This document shows, piece after piece, positions 15,435-24,238 of a stretch of DNA of 64,000 bases (position 1 is its first letter; the number at the start of each line of letters is the position of its first letter). The notes beneath the pieces were generated by a model that was given only the letters and a program-made list of their open reading frames with translations, did not search any database and was not told the DNA's origin. The DNA comes from Thermococcus celer Vu 13 = JCM 8558 (GTDB taxonomy: Archaea; Methanobacteriota_B; Thermococci; Thermococcales; Thermococcaceae), in contig NZ_CP014854.1 of assembly GCF_002214365.1 (NCBI RefSeq), positions 1,178,001 through 1,242,000 of the forward strand. Reading direction: 5' to 3'. The translations under genes were made by a program, and so were the position numbers.

Positions 15435-16763
15435 TTGGGGAAACTCAAGCTCAGCGACAGGCAACTTTACGCGCTCGTCGAGGCGGTGAAACTCGGGGAG
15501 GAGGTTAAGCCGAGCCAGCAGGCCAAGAGGAAGGCCTTCTCGAAGTACAGGATCGAGGGCTGGGAGAACTCCAAGCTCACCGGGATATTCTACTCCATCC
15601 AGCGGCGCCTGGGCCTCATCGACGAGGTCATCGAAGAACTCGTCGGCGTCTCTCCCCCAATACTCGACCCCTGGCTGAGGGCCTCCCTGAGGGTCGCGGT
15701 TGAGGTGGCCCTCTTCAGGGATCCGGGCCAGAAAACGATCCAGCATCTGAGGGGTCTCGCGCAGTTCCTCTCCAAACAAACCCACCCCTACGTCGGCTAT
15801 TACTACTACGACCTCCTGCCGCGGATCCTCGAGTACGTTCCGGTAATAGACACGGAGGAGAAGAGGCTGAAGTGGGACTACCTGTTCCCTGAGTGGTTCG
15901 TAGGGAAAATCAGGGAACTTGTCGGGGAAGAGACCGAGGACCTCCTGAGGGCCCTCAACGAGACCCCGCCGATGGGCCTGAGGGTCAACCTCCTCAAAAC
16001 AACCGTTGAGGAAGTTGAGGACTACCTGAGGAGAAAGAACGTCCGTTTTGAGAGGAGCGGGCGCGTCAACACGCTCATCAGGATCCTCGACCCCTTCAAC
16101 CCGGAGTGGCTCCTCAACAAGGGTTTCGCCATCGCCCAGGAGGAGGCGGCGGCCGTGGCCTCGCTGGTGCTGGCACCGAAACCGGGAGAAACGGTCGTCG
16201 ACCTCGCCGCCGCCCCCGGCGGAAAAACGGCCCACATGGCCGAGCTGATGAACAACGAGGGAAAGATCTACGCCATAGACGTGGATAAGGCCAGGATAAA
16301 GCGTATGAACGAGGTTCTTAGGAGAACGGGGGTGAAGATAGCCGAGACGATAAGGGCCGACGGGAGAAGGGCCCCGGAAGTTCTGGGGAAAGGGAGGGTG
16401 GATAGGGTTCTCCTCGATGCCCCCTGCACGAGCGATGGAACGATGGCCAAGAACCCCGAGCTGAGGTGGCGCCTCCGGGAGAAGAACATCCCGAAGGTTG
16501 TATCCCTCCAGAGGGAACTCCTCGAGAGCGCCTGGAAACTGCTCAAACCCGGTGGCCGGTTGCTCTACTCCACCTGCTCGATGTTCAGGGAGGAGAACGA
16601 GGGAGTTGTGGAGTGGTTCCTGAGGAGGCACGGGGATGCAAGGCTCGTTCCCATTGAAGGGTCCTACGACGAGGGTTTTCTGCCGGGAACCATGAGGGCG
16701 TGGCCCCACAGGCACGGGACCATAGGCTTCTTCTACGTCCTGATCGAAAAGGGAGAGGTCTAA
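15435..16763 (+). CDS. RNA cytosine-C5 methyltransferase, NusB domain plus NOL1/NOP2/Sun domain
   Basis: A 442-aa RNA m5C methyltransferase. The N-terminal ~150 residues are a NusB-like helical RNA-binding domain. The catalytic domain has the SAM motif VVDLAAAPGGKTAHMAEL, the acid VYAIDVDKAR-like strand (YAIDVDKARIKRM), and the two cysteines of the Sun family in LLDAPCTSDGT and YSTCSMFREEN. This organisation is like bacterial RsmB, but the archaeal target may be tRNA or rRNA. The TTG start is supported by GGAGGGACGGAC. Its stop overlaps the convergent MscS gene by 4 nt. Confidence 0.88.
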   Translation: MGKLKLSDRQLYALVEAVKLGEEVKPSQQAKRKAFSKYRIEGWENSKLTGIFYSIQRRLGLIDEVIEELVGVSPPILDPWLRASLRVAVEVALFRDPGQKTIQHLRGLAQFLSKQTHPYVGYYYYDLLPRILEYVPVIDTEEKRLKWDYLFPEWFVGKIRELVGEETEDLLRALNETPPMGLRVNLLKTTVEEVEDYLRRKNVRFERSGRVNTLIRILDPFNPEWLLNKGFAIAQEEAAAVASLVLAPKPGETVVDLAAAPGGKTAHMAELMNNEGKIYAIDVDKARIKRMNEVLRRTGVKIAETIRADGRRAPEVLGKGRVDRVLLDAPCTSDGTMAKNPELRWRLREKNIPKVVSLQRELLESAWKLLKPGGRLLYSTCSMFREENEGVVEWFLRRHGDARLVPIEGSYDEGFLPGTMRAWPHRHGTIGFFYVLIEKGEV

Positions 16764-17833
16764 TTCTCCCCTCCGCCTTTCTCCACCCTCACCTTCAGCT
16801 CCTCCGCGAACCAGTTCACCCTCTGCGGGAACGGTATCTCGATTCCTTCCCTATCAAGGGCTTCCTTGATCCTCTGGACTATCCGCCACCTCACGTCGAA
16901 CCATTTCTCGCTGGGCGCCCATGCCCTAACTGCTATGTTCACACTGTTATCCCCAAGGCCCTCCACAAACACCACGGGCTCGGGCTCGGCGAGCACGTAG
17001 GGCATATCGTCGAGAACGCCCTTTATAACATCTATGGCTTTCTGGATGTCTTCCCCGTACGCTATCCCCACGGGGACATCAACCCTCCTGACGGGGTATT
17101 TCGTGAGATTTACTATCTCGCTGTTGAAGAGCTTCTCGTTTGGAATCCTCACGAGGGTTCCATCCCATGTTCTTATGCGCGTTGAAAGGATCCTTATATC
17201 GTGAACCACTCCGGAATAACCGGCAACTTCAACAGGATCCCCTATCTTCAGGGGCCTGTCAAAGTACATAAAAATTCCGGATATGAAGTTGGAAACAACT
17301 GTCTGTGCCGAAAATCCAAGGATAATACCGGTTATCCCTGCCGCGGCCAGTAATGTCGTAAGTCTTCCGCTGAAGCCGGCGATGTTAAGGGCTATGAAGA
17401 ACGCGAGCGTGACGACAGTGTAGTAGAAGAGCTTGGCTTTAAGCTGAACTTCCGGGAGCTTTTTTTGGGGAGCACGCATAATCATGTAGTCCTTCGAGCG
17501 CTTGGCGAGCAGATAGGAGAAATAGAATACAAGGAAGGCACTTATCATGCTGCTTATGCTCGTTCCCGCAACTTCATATGAGAGTATACCCACAGCGTCG
17601 AGGGCGTAGACCAGGGATATTATCACAATCATGTTGTGGAGCGTGCCGGCGGTATCCTCGTTCACTATCCATACGTACTTGGTGGTTCTTGATAGGTTTA
17701 TGAGGTAGCGGCGGATGAATTTGGCAAGTATGTAGCCGATGATCAGGATTAAAAGTGCTTTAACCACTCCACCGACAGTTATCCCCCATGCCAGGTCCTT
17801 GCCGAGCCACATGGCTGCGGAGTTTGAGAGCAT
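16760..17833 (-). CDS. MscS-type mechanosensitive channel
   Basis: A 357-aa small-conductance mechanosensitive channel homolog. The N-terminal region has about four transmembrane helices. The pore-lining helix is rich in Gly and Ala (LLAAAGITGIILGFSAQTVV), followed by the MscS beta domain (RPLKIGDPVEVAGYSGVVHD, then TWDGTLVRIPNEKLF) and the C-terminal cage. It would open under osmotic downshock to release solutes. The ATG at 17833 follows GAGGTGGTGAGA, which lies inside the end of the DUF432 gene upstream. The two genes are therefore cotranscribed and translationally coupled. Confidence 0.92.
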   Translation of the reverse strand: MLSNSAAMWLGKDLAWGITVGGVVKALLILIIGYILAKFIRRYLINLSRTTKYVWIVNEDTAGTLHNMIVIISLVYALDAVGILSYEVAGTSISSMISAFLVFYFSYLLAKRSKDYMIMRAPQKKLPEVQLKAKLFYYTVVTLAFFIALNIAGFSGRLTTLLAAAGITGIILGFSAQTVVSNFISGIFMYFDRPLKIGDPVEVAGYSGVVHDIRILSTRIRTWDGTLVRIPNEKLFNSEIVNLTKYPVRRVDVPVGIAYGEDIQKAIDVIKGVLDDMPYVLAEPEPVVFVEGLGDNSVNIAVRAWAPSEKWFDVRWRIVQRIKEALDREGIEIPFPQRVNWFAEELKVRVEKGGGEN

Positions 17834-17835
17834 TC

Positions 17836-18600
17836 TCACCACCTCATGAGGAAGTTGGGCAGGGACCCGGCATCTCCAACCGCGTTAAGCCCCTCTCTCG
17901 GAGGTTTCCCGGTATTGTTTACCTCGGGAATGTGGTTCTTCATTGTAACTATCAAAAGCGGGTAGTACCCCCTATCACCGGAATAATACATCGTGGAGTT
18001 TGTTATGGGGAACACGATCCTATCAAGGCTCTTCCAGTCGTCCGAGGGGTTCGTGAGGATCAGCCCGACCACCCCCAGAGAATCTGGCTCCTCCAGGTAG
18101 AACGGACTCAGGTGATAGCGCGCTATCAGCCCGGCCTCGATCGTTCCGTAGAGGGCGTACTTCTCCCTGCCCACGATAAAGTGATCTACGGATTTACCCC
18201 CGAGCCTCACGTCAACCTCAATTGGGGCCTCCACGAAGCCCGTTAAGGAGTCGCGCGGGGGCACGACCACCGGAGCTTTAAACTTTATCATGAGGAATTT
18301 AACGCCGTAGCCCACCGCCGGAGCGGGGAAAATCCCCAGTTTATTATCGCTCTTTTTGATCAGAAGCTCCGTATCATCCCGCCTGTATCTCACAATATCC
18401 CCCTTCTCCTCGAGCAGGTGAATGCGTTTATCGCCGATTTTGATGAACCTCGTTCTGAGCCCGTGCTCGCCGAACATGTAGAAAAAATGTGGGAGGAGGG
18501 ATATAAGCTTTGCCCAGACCTTGGGATGAACGGAACGCCACCACTGCCCCCGGACGACAACATCACCACCCTGTAGGGAGAAAAGATAGAACAGCGTCAT
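17836..18600 (-). CDS. DUF432 family protein
   Basis: A 254-aa protein matching the archaeal DUF432 family, which is often found beside MscS genes. It is rich in beta strands and has no signal peptide. Recognisable stretches are RDSLTGFVEAPIEVDVRLGG and HLSPFYLEEPDSLGVVGLIL. The MscS start lies 3 nt past its stop, so a regulatory or accessory role with the channel is likely but unproven. The ATG start has only a weak ribosome site. A perfect 10-bp palindrome GCACATGTGC lies upstream at 18647-18656 and may be part of its control region. Confidence 0.75.
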   Translation of the reverse strand: MTLFYLFSLQGGDVVVRGQWWRSVHPKVWAKLISLLPHFFYMFGEHGLRTRFIKIGDKRIHLLEEKGDIVRYRRDDTELLIKKSDNKLGIFPAPAVGYGVKFLMIKFKAPVVVPPRDSLTGFVEAPIEVDVRLGGKSVDHFIVGREKYALYGTIEAGLIARYHLSPFYLEEPDSLGVVGLILTNPSDDWKSLDRIVFPITNSTMYYSGDRGYYPLLIVTMKNHIPEVNNTGKPPREGLNAVGDAGSLPNFLMRW

Positions 18601-18714
18601 CCTGCCCGTTCACTCGGCCCCTCGTCATCACCCCGGCTCTGGGGGGGCACATGTGCACGGGCAATTTTCTGAAGCCACTCGACCGCTTTCCTCACCCATT
18701 GCCGCCTACCGGAT

Positions 18715-19809
18715 TTATGAGGACACCTTCTCAAACCCTATATCCTCGACCTTCACGTGGGTGAAGACGTTGAGCCCGCCCTGCTCGATGAAGACCCCCT
18801 TCGCCTCGATGGGTATCGGGAGGTTGGCGGCCAGTGTGGCCTCGCCCTGGCCCTGGACGTTGCCCAGTGAATAGGTCCACTTGACGTTGGAGACCCTGAA
18901 GCTCTTTCCACCGAGGTTGACGGTTCCATCGGGGTCGATCTCGTAGTTGTACTGGTACCCCATGGCGCCATAGGAACCCTTCTTCGCCTCGTACAGGTTC
19001 TCCCCCTGGATGACCTCCCATATCCCGAAGGTGTAGAAGCCGTACCAGCTCATGTAGACGTTGCCTACATCGGGGACGTTGCTCACGATGTCCGTACTCC
19101 CCTCGGAGTAGGGCATGGCGCTCATATCACCGACGGCGGCGGGGTTGTAGTAGAGGAACTTCTGGTCACCGTAGGTTATCGATATACCGACCACGTTTGT
19201 GTTTCCACCGTAGAGGGACGTGTAGAGAGCCATGAAGTCAAGCGAGGGGTAGAGGAAGAACGCATCGCTGTCCTCGGTTCTCTCCATCACCCACACCCGG
19301 TATTCAAACGTCGAGTTCATGCTTTCCGCCTTAACGGGGGTTATCTTTCCGTAGTACTCGTAGACCTCGAACTCCCCGAGGTCCACCTTCTCCTGCTCCC
19401 CCGTCTCCATGTTCACCTTCTTTCCGTAGACGTGTATCTTTGTATTCCCGCGCTTCTTCTCCACCTCGTACTCGTAGATGGGGCCACCCTCTTCCTTTCT
19501 CACCCTCAGGCGATACTTCACGTAGGTTATTAGGTACATGTTCCCGTCTATCTGCACGGGGTGGTATGCGTCCCAGGGCTCCTCCCACGTTGAGTAGGCC
19601 GAAGTTGAGGTTTCCGTTCCCGTCCCGGTTTCGCCCTCACTTTCCGTGTATGAAGAGGATGATGCATGGCTTTCACTGTAACTCTCTATGGCACTGCTGG
19701 CCTTCTCCTTGATCTTCTCCTTCACCCCGCCCCCACCGAGGCACCCGCTGGCGAGGACGCTAAAAATCAAAATCAGGGCCAGCAACACGGCAAACCTACC
19801 CTTCCTCAT
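18715..19809 (-). CDS. Lipoprotein, paralog A
   Basis: A 364-aa exported lipoprotein. The signal peptide ends in lipobox LASGC followed by LGGGG, and then comes a Ser/Thr/Glu-rich linker (about 30-75). The globular part starts at NMYLITYVKYRLRVR and includes GPIYEYEVEKK, KIHVYGKK and VDLGEFEVYEYYG. The same string of motifs appears in the lipoprotein at 21027, so the two are paralogs. No known domain is recognised. It would be anchored on the outer face of the membrane. The ATG follows CAGGTGGTATC. Confidence 0.75.
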   Translation of the reverse strand: MRKGRFAVLLALILIFSVLASGCLGGGGVKEKIKEKASSAIESYSESHASSSSYTESEGETGTGTETSTSAYSTWEEPWDAYHPVQIDGNMYLITYVKYRLRVRKEEGGPIYEYEVEKKRGNTKIHVYGKKVNMETGEQEKVDLGEFEVYEYYGKITPVKAESMNSTFEYRVWVMERTEDSDAFFLYPSLDFMALYTSLYGGNTNVVGISITYGDQKFLYYNPAAVGDMSAMPYSEGSTDIVSNVPDVGNVYMSWYGFYTFGIWEVIQGENLYEAKKGSYGAMGYQYNYEIDPDGTVNLGGKSFRVSNVKWTYSLGNVQGQGEATLAANLPIPIEAKGVFIEQGGLNVFTHVKVEDIGFEKVSS

Positions 19810-19881
19810 GATACCACCTGCCTATGATAAACCTACGACTTGGATGTATTTAAACCATTCTCTTTGCAAACAACGAAACGT

Positions 19882-21030
19882 TCACTTGGCAACGTAAAGC
19901 CAGAAGTCCCCCGTCTCTCCTGAGATCAGCATGACCTTCCCGTCGTCGCTCAGCCTCACGTAGCCAAGGGAATCCCCCGGAACCTTAACGCTGAAGACCT
20001 CATGGAAGTCCCGCAGGGAGTAGCAGTGTATCACCCCGTCCTTCGCGGTTACCACGAAGTTCTCGTTGGCGAAGTAGGGGAAGCCCGGCAGCGTTTTTAC
20101 CTCGCTCAGGTTCCAGGTGAAGACGTGGGTGTCCTCAAGGGGTTCGTGGCGGAAGATGTACCTCCCGGTCGGGAGCAACGTCCACCTCAGCAGGGTCGTT
20201 TGGCTAAATCCGGCATTTTCCCTGGTGGCGAGGACGGTTCCGTTGGGTGCGAGGATCTTGAGCGTTCCGTCCTCGCTCGCGATTAACCTGTCCCCGTAGG
20301 CTATGACGTTCGGGGTGTTGAGGGTCGCGAGGTTTTCGCCGTCCTTCAGCACGAAGGATTTACCGCCCTCCGTCAGAACGACGAGACCGGTGTTCGAGAC
20401 CCAGTTGATGTCGTAGTCGTTGGGCGTGAGCTTGGTCTCCCCCCAGTCGCACCTTAAAACCTGTTCCGTCGGGGAGACGCTGACGAGGTAGCAAAGATGC
20501 TTCCCGTCCGGGGACCTCCTCATCCCATCGGCGACGCTCCCTGAGCCGCCGTGCTCCAGCTCGCCCACCTGCCCGTTCCAGGAGTAAACCCTCACCCCAC
20601 TGAAAGCTTCGTAGCTCCCGAGCACGTAAACCCTCCCGTCTTTGACAACCACCCCCGATATCACAGGCTCAACGTCATCGTTCCCCTGAACGTCAAAGGA
20701 GACCGCGGTTCCGTCGGGCTTTACGAGGTAAACTATGTGGTTATTCCAGTCTATCACCGCCGAAAGGCTTCCGTCCGGGCTCATGTCCATGAAAGGTATT
20801 CCCACAGTGCTGATGTTCCAAACAACCGTCATGTTCCACCTCTGGGGCTCGGGTGTGGAAGTTTCGGTCGGGGAGGTCTCACCCGGTGATGACGTTGATG
20901 AGGTTACCGTGGTTGAGGACGAGGAGGGGGTGGACGTTTCAGAGGTGCTCGTGGGGTTGTTTCCGGACCCAACGCACGCCGCCGAGAGCACCACGATGGA
21001 AAGAAGGAGGATAAGAAGGAAACGCCTCAT
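19882..21030 (-). CDS. Beta-propeller lipoprotein
   Basis: A 382-aa lipoprotein: signal peptide with lipobox LSAAC, then a Ser/Thr linker (about 25-60). The rest looks like a WD40/TolB-type beta propeller, with repeats such as DMSPDGSLSAVIDW, RRSPDGKHLCYLVS and RLSDDGKVMLISGE near the end. No catalytic residue pattern is evident; such propellers bind proteins or sugars. Its ATG overlaps the stop of the upstream lipoprotein gene by 4 nt (21027-21030), so the two are one operon. The second lipoprotein paralog follows 72 nt downstream on the same strand. Confidence 0.72.
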   Translation of the reverse strand: MRRFLLILLLSIVVLSAACVGSGNNPTSTSETSTPSSSSTTVTSSTSSPGETSPTETSTPEPQRWNMTVVWNISTVGIPFMDMSPDGSLSAVIDWNNHIVYLVKPDGTAVSFDVQGNDDVEPVISGVVVKDGRVYVLGSYEAFSGVRVYSWNGQVGELEHGGSGSVADGMRRSPDGKHLCYLVSVSPTEQVLRCDWGETKLTPNDYDINWVSNTGLVVLTEGGKSFVLKDGENLATLNTPNVIAYGDRLIASEDGTLKILAPNGTVLATRENAGFSQTTLLRWTLLPTGRYIFRHEPLEDTHVFTWNLSEVKTLPGFPYFANENFVVTAKDGVIHCYSLRDFHEVFSVKVPGDSLGYVRLSDDGKVMLISGETGDFWLYVAK

Positions 21031-22166
21031 CCACTCACCTTCTCGAGTTTGAGGTCCTTGAGCTCGAGGTAGGCGTAGATAACCGTCTCCCTTCCCGTCT
21101 GGCTGTCCTTGAAGGAGTAGTGGCCCTCACCCTGGACGAGCAGGGGTAGATACGGTGAGAGCCTGCCCTTTCCGTTCATCGAAACCTGCTCCGCGGTCCC
21201 TTTGTATTTCCACGAGAAGTCCACGAGCTTGAAAGAATGGCCGCCGTAGGTCGCGCTTCCATCGGGCTTTGTGCTCCACTCCCAGCTGTGCCCCTGCATA
21301 TCGCTCCACACCCCGCTCTGGGGAACGAGGAGGTTCACATCCTCCCACGCATACCATATGCCGAAGTTAAGAGTGGCCAGCCAGCCCATGTAGAGGTACC
21401 CGAGGTCCTCGTTTACATCGTTGAAAGCGTCTTGGTCCCCCTCGAAGTAGGGGAAGAGACCGCTCTGGAACGGGGCGGGGTTGGTGAACAGCGCGCTCTT
21501 ACCTTTGTATTCAAATTTAACGCCGACGAAGGTTTTGTCCTGCACCGTCGGGGAGAGGTAGGCCATCCACATTGCATCCCACGGATAGAGGAAAACCTGA
21601 CTCTTGTTGGAAGCGAACCACATGGTTATCTTCAGCGTATCGTCCATGGACGCGGCCTTCACGGGCGTTACGATCGTCTCGTAGGCGTAAACTTCCTGCT
21701 CCCCCAGATCGACCTTGTTCCCCTGCATGTCCTGTCCGTATACGTGGATTTTGTCTTTTCTAACGCTCTTCTCGACGATGTACTCGTAGATGGGCGCGCT
21801 CTGGTTCGGCTGTATCTTGTAGTCGTACTTGTAATACGTGATGAGGTACGTCTCCCCGTTGAGCTCAAAGGGGGCGTACTCCCACGCGTGCCAGTACGCT
21901 TCCGGTATTGAGGTCGTCGTGGTGGTTGAAGTCGAAGTGGTGGATGAGGTTGTGGATGTCGTGGTGGTCGGGACTGAAGAGGAGGATGTTGTTGTGGTCG
22001 TTTCTGACGACGTCGGAGTGCTGGAAGTATATGAAGATGTAGTCTCTGGCGTGGTCGTTGGAGACGCGGAGGTGGTTGAGGTTCCTCCGCCTCCCCCGAG
22101 ACAGCCGCTCGCGGCGGCCATCCCAAGGAGCAGCAATACCAGAGTAGCCGTTACGATACGTTTCAT
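21027..22166 (-). CDS. Lipoprotein, paralog B, with long Ser/Thr linker
   Basis: A 379-aa lipoprotein: signal peptide MKRIVTATLVLLLLGMAAAS with lipobox ASGC, then a linker of about 60 residues made almost only of Ser and Thr (about 25-85), probably glycosylated. The globular part (TYLITYYKYDYKI, APIYEYIVEK, KIHVYGQDM, VDLGEQEVYAYE) is homologous to the lipoprotein at 18715. The start at 22166 follows GGAGGGATTTGG and gives a proper signal peptide; a 34-residue upstream extension is rejected. The linker DNA is low in complexity. The operon continues into the propeller lipoprotein. Confidence 0.78.
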   Translation of the reverse strand: MKRIVTATLVLLLLGMAAASGCLGGGGGTSTTSASPTTTPETTSSYTSSTPTSSETTTTTSSSSVPTTTTSTTSSTTSTSTTTTTSIPEAYWHAWEYAPFELNGETYLITYYKYDYKIQPNQSAPIYEYIVEKSVRKDKIHVYGQDMQGNKVDLGEQEVYAYETIVTPVKAASMDDTLKITMWFASNKSQVFLYPWDAMWMAYLSPTVQDKTFVGVKFEYKGKSALFTNPAPFQSGLFPYFEGDQDAFNDVNEDLGYLYMGWLATLNFGIWYAWEDVNLLVPQSGVWSDMQGHSWEWSTKPDGSATYGGHSFKLVDFSWKYKGTAEQVSMNGKGRLSPYLPLLVQGEGHYSFKDSQTGRETVIYAYLELKDLKLEKVSG

Positions 22167-22283
22167 CCAAATCCCTCCGAGCCCGCAAAAACGAAGCGGG
22201 TCGTAAAGTATGCTATATCCATTCTTATTCTTGTCATTTCTCATATTAAATACTTTCCAACACTTCAAACAAAACTGAAGCGG

Positions 22284-22952
22284 TTAGATACTCCACCGTC
22301 CCGCAGTCGAGGGTCTGAAAAGTTCAGAAAACGGCATCCCCCTTTTACCCAGCCGAAGACCTGTGTAGGCTGCCAGATCAAAGACGAAGGGAACCTTTTC
22401 GATGATGCCGACGTCGGCGGTTGCCACGGTATCGTAAGCCTTAAGTTCGAAGTCGGGGCTTCTGACGAGTCTGGCCTCCCCGACCACAGCATTACTCGCA
22501 AGCGCTTTCTCGGTGAGCTTTTTGACGACGCCGCTGCCCGGAACGTTTTTCCCGTAGAAGAAGACCGCCTTCTTGACCGCTAACTCTCTCAGGGAGCCGA
22601 CTATTCCGTGGAGCAGGCTTTCCGTTCTTTCCGTGAGTACGTACTTTCCCTGGTACTTCAGGTCCCTCACGAGCCCGTCCTCGCAGAGTATCGCCCGTCC
22701 CTCCAGAAGAGATTCGAGGGTTATCAGGACGTTGAAGCCGTCCACACCCACAACCCTGCCCTCGAGTTCCTCCGCCTGGAGGAGCTTTTTTCTCGTCTCG
22801 GCTATCCATCCGTCCGGGAAAACGCACCTCGCGAGGAGATGTCTCTCTGCCTTGGTCAGTCTGTAATGGTTGGCCACGAAGTTAAGGGCCACGCTCTTCC
22901 GGTAGCCCCTGTTGAGGAGGTACTTCAGATCGCGGTAGGCATCGTGGAGCAT
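22284..22952 (-). CDS. DUF434/DUF5616 family protein
   Basis: A 222-aa protein. The N-terminal ~55 residues (LKYLLNRGYRKSVALNFVAN) match the DUF434 helical domain. The C-terminal part (VVGVDGFNVLITLESLLEG, AVFFYGKNVPGSG, ARLVRSPDFELKAYDTV, ATADVGIIEK) has the order of acidic residues seen in PIN/NYN-type nuclease folds. A nuclease role is possible but not shown. The ATG has no clear ribosome site. A TATA-like GTTATTTAAC lies about 20 nt upstream, so the mRNA may be leaderless. Confidence 0.7.
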   Translation of the reverse strand: MLHDAYRDLKYLLNRGYRKSVALNFVANHYRLTKAERHLLARCVFPDGWIAETRKKLLQAEELEGRVVGVDGFNVLITLESLLEGRAILCEDGLVRDLKYQGKYVLTERTESLLHGIVGSLRELAVKKAVFFYGKNVPGSGVVKKLTEKALASNAVVGEARLVRSPDFELKAYDTVATADVGIIEKVPFVFDLAAYTGLRLGKRGMPFSELFRPSTAGRWSI

Positions 22953-22972
22953 GGATAAAGAAACGGCGGGGG

Positions 22973-23743
22973 TTAAATAACCTTTTCCAGAACCTCCTCA
23001 CCGGCATGTATCCTCAGCCTAACCATCCCCCTGAGCAGGGAGCTCCTGACCTTCTTCGTGAGTATCTCGTCGACCTGGAAGATCCCCGCGGGATGCTTCA
23101 TCCATATCTCGATGAGGATGGGCTGCTCCTCATCCCCTTCGCGTATCTCCACCCTCTCTATAGCCAAGGCCGAGACCGCGTGGATGTCCACCTTGTCCCT
23201 CTTGTAGGCGAGCCTGCTCCTCCCAGCCTCCATGTCGCAGCCGTCCGCTATGGTGACGAGGGAACCCTCGATGGTGGTGCAGGGAACGGCCTCGTCGTGG
23301 GTGTATATCGCGTTCAGCGTCAGGGACTTGAGGAGGAGGGGGTCCCTATCCTCGAACTCCCCCACGAGTCTCTCTATTATCGGTTCCGCCAGGAAGACGC
23401 TGAATTCGTAGTGGTTTATCCTGTGTATCATGTTCCCGATATCGTGGAACAGCGCCCCGAACGCCACTATGAACTTGCTCCAGCGGAGGGGTTTGCCGAG
23501 CTTCTCCGCGGTGGTCTCCATCCCGAACCTCTTGACGATGTTGAGCAGTTCGAGGGCACGGCGCGTCGTCAGGAGGACGTGAACGGGACCGTGGTCGTTG
23601 AAGCCGTAGACGTTCAGAACGATGTAGTTGGTCGTCTCGAAGTAGTAGCGGTACTCCCGAAAGGTCCTCTCGTAGAGTTCGTAGAGCTCCCTATCGCCGA
23701 GGAGTTCCCTTATCTCGTCCAGCAGCTCCTTCTCCGCGTACAT
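22973..23743 (-). CDS. HD-domain phosphohydrolase
   Basis: A 256-aa HD-superfamily metal-dependent phosphohydrolase. The metal site is seen as DHGPVHVLLTTRRALELL, then AFGALFHDIGNMIHRINH, and further on VTIADGCDMEAGRSRLAY with its Asp. Such enzymes act on nucleotides or cyclic nucleotides; the substrate here is unknown. The ATG at 23743 follows GGTGAAAAGG. A GTG at 23791 overlapping the upstream stop would add an unlikely proline-rich tail. It is the last gene of the S6e-aIF2gamma-PIN-HD run. Confidence 0.82.
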   Translation of the reverse strand: MYAEKELLDEIRELLGDRELYELYERTFREYRYYFETTNYIVLNVYGFNDHGPVHVLLTTRRALELLNIVKRFGMETTAEKLGKPLRWSKFIVAFGALFHDIGNMIHRINHYEFSVFLAEPIIERLVGEFEDRDPLLLKSLTLNAIYTHDEAVPCTTIEGSLVTIADGCDMEAGRSRLAYKRDKVDIHAVSALAIERVEIREGDEEQPILIEIWMKHPAGIFQVDEILTKKVRSSLLRGMVRLRIHAGEEVLEKVI

Positions 23744-23787
23744 CCTTTTCACCCACGGGCGTGGAGAAGAGGGGGTTTTAAGGGTTT

Positions 23788-24204
23788 TCACCCCAGCATT
23801 CCCTCGAGCTCCAGGATCTTCCGCGAGCGCAGGTAGACGACCGGGATCCCCCTCTCCCTCAGGCGCTTTTTCAGTCCCTTATCGTTGGTGCAGACGACGA
23901 CGCGCTCGTTTTTCACCGCGAAGTCCAGGATCTGGTCGTCGATGGGCTTCTCGCCGAAACGGCCCACCTCCACAACCTCGAACCTCTCCGCGAGCTTCTT
24001 TGCCATTCTGATGGCCACCAGGTCCTTCCCGCGGGATTTGCGCTCTATGACGTCCAGCTCACGGAGGACGACGTTGGGGACGGCGATCCTGAAGCGCACG
24101 TCAAGGACGCGGTTCAGCTCGGATACTACATCAACGCCGAACTGCCCCGGAACGAGCAGAAAGTTAGTGTCGGGGATTACGATCCACTCCCTCCTCTCGG
24201 GCAT
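23788..24204 (-). CDS. PIN-domain ribonuclease-like protein (Fcf1/Utp24-like)
   Basis: A 138-aa PIN-domain protein with the acidic residues in order: VIPDTNFLL, VLRELDVIE, KPIDDQILDFAV and VCTNDKGLKKRL. The sequence is of the Fcf1/Utp24/Nob1-like archaeal group, and in many archaea it stands next to aIF2gamma and S6e, as here. This suggests a role in rRNA processing. It is not flanked by an antitoxin gene, so a VapC toxin is less likely. The ATG at 24204 follows GGTGAAGGTC. The aIF2gamma gene ends 34 nt upstream. Confidence 0.82.
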   Translation of the reverse strand: MPERREWIVIPDTNFLLVPGQFGVDVVSELNRVLDVRFRIAVPNVVLRELDVIERKSRGKDLVAIRMAKKLAERFEVVEVGRFGEKPIDDQILDFAVKNERVVVCTNDKGLKKRLRERGIPVVYLRSRKILELEGMLG

Positions 24205-24238
24205 GACCTTCACCAAAAGCAATGAAGAAAGGGGACGC

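Noticed and set aside
15393-16715. A 440-codon open frame on the minus strand
   Set aside because: It is fully antisense to the RNA m5C methyltransferase, whose motifs are unambiguous.
21900-22090. Short-period repeats resembling a repeat array
   Set aside because: They are the DNA of the Ser/Thr linker in a lipoprotein gene. There are no equal-length unique spacers, so this is not CRISPR.
23788-24204. Reading the PIN-domain gene as a VapC toxin
   Set aside because: There is no antitoxin gene beside it, and the S6e-aIF2gamma neighbourhood fits a ribosome-related PIN protein.
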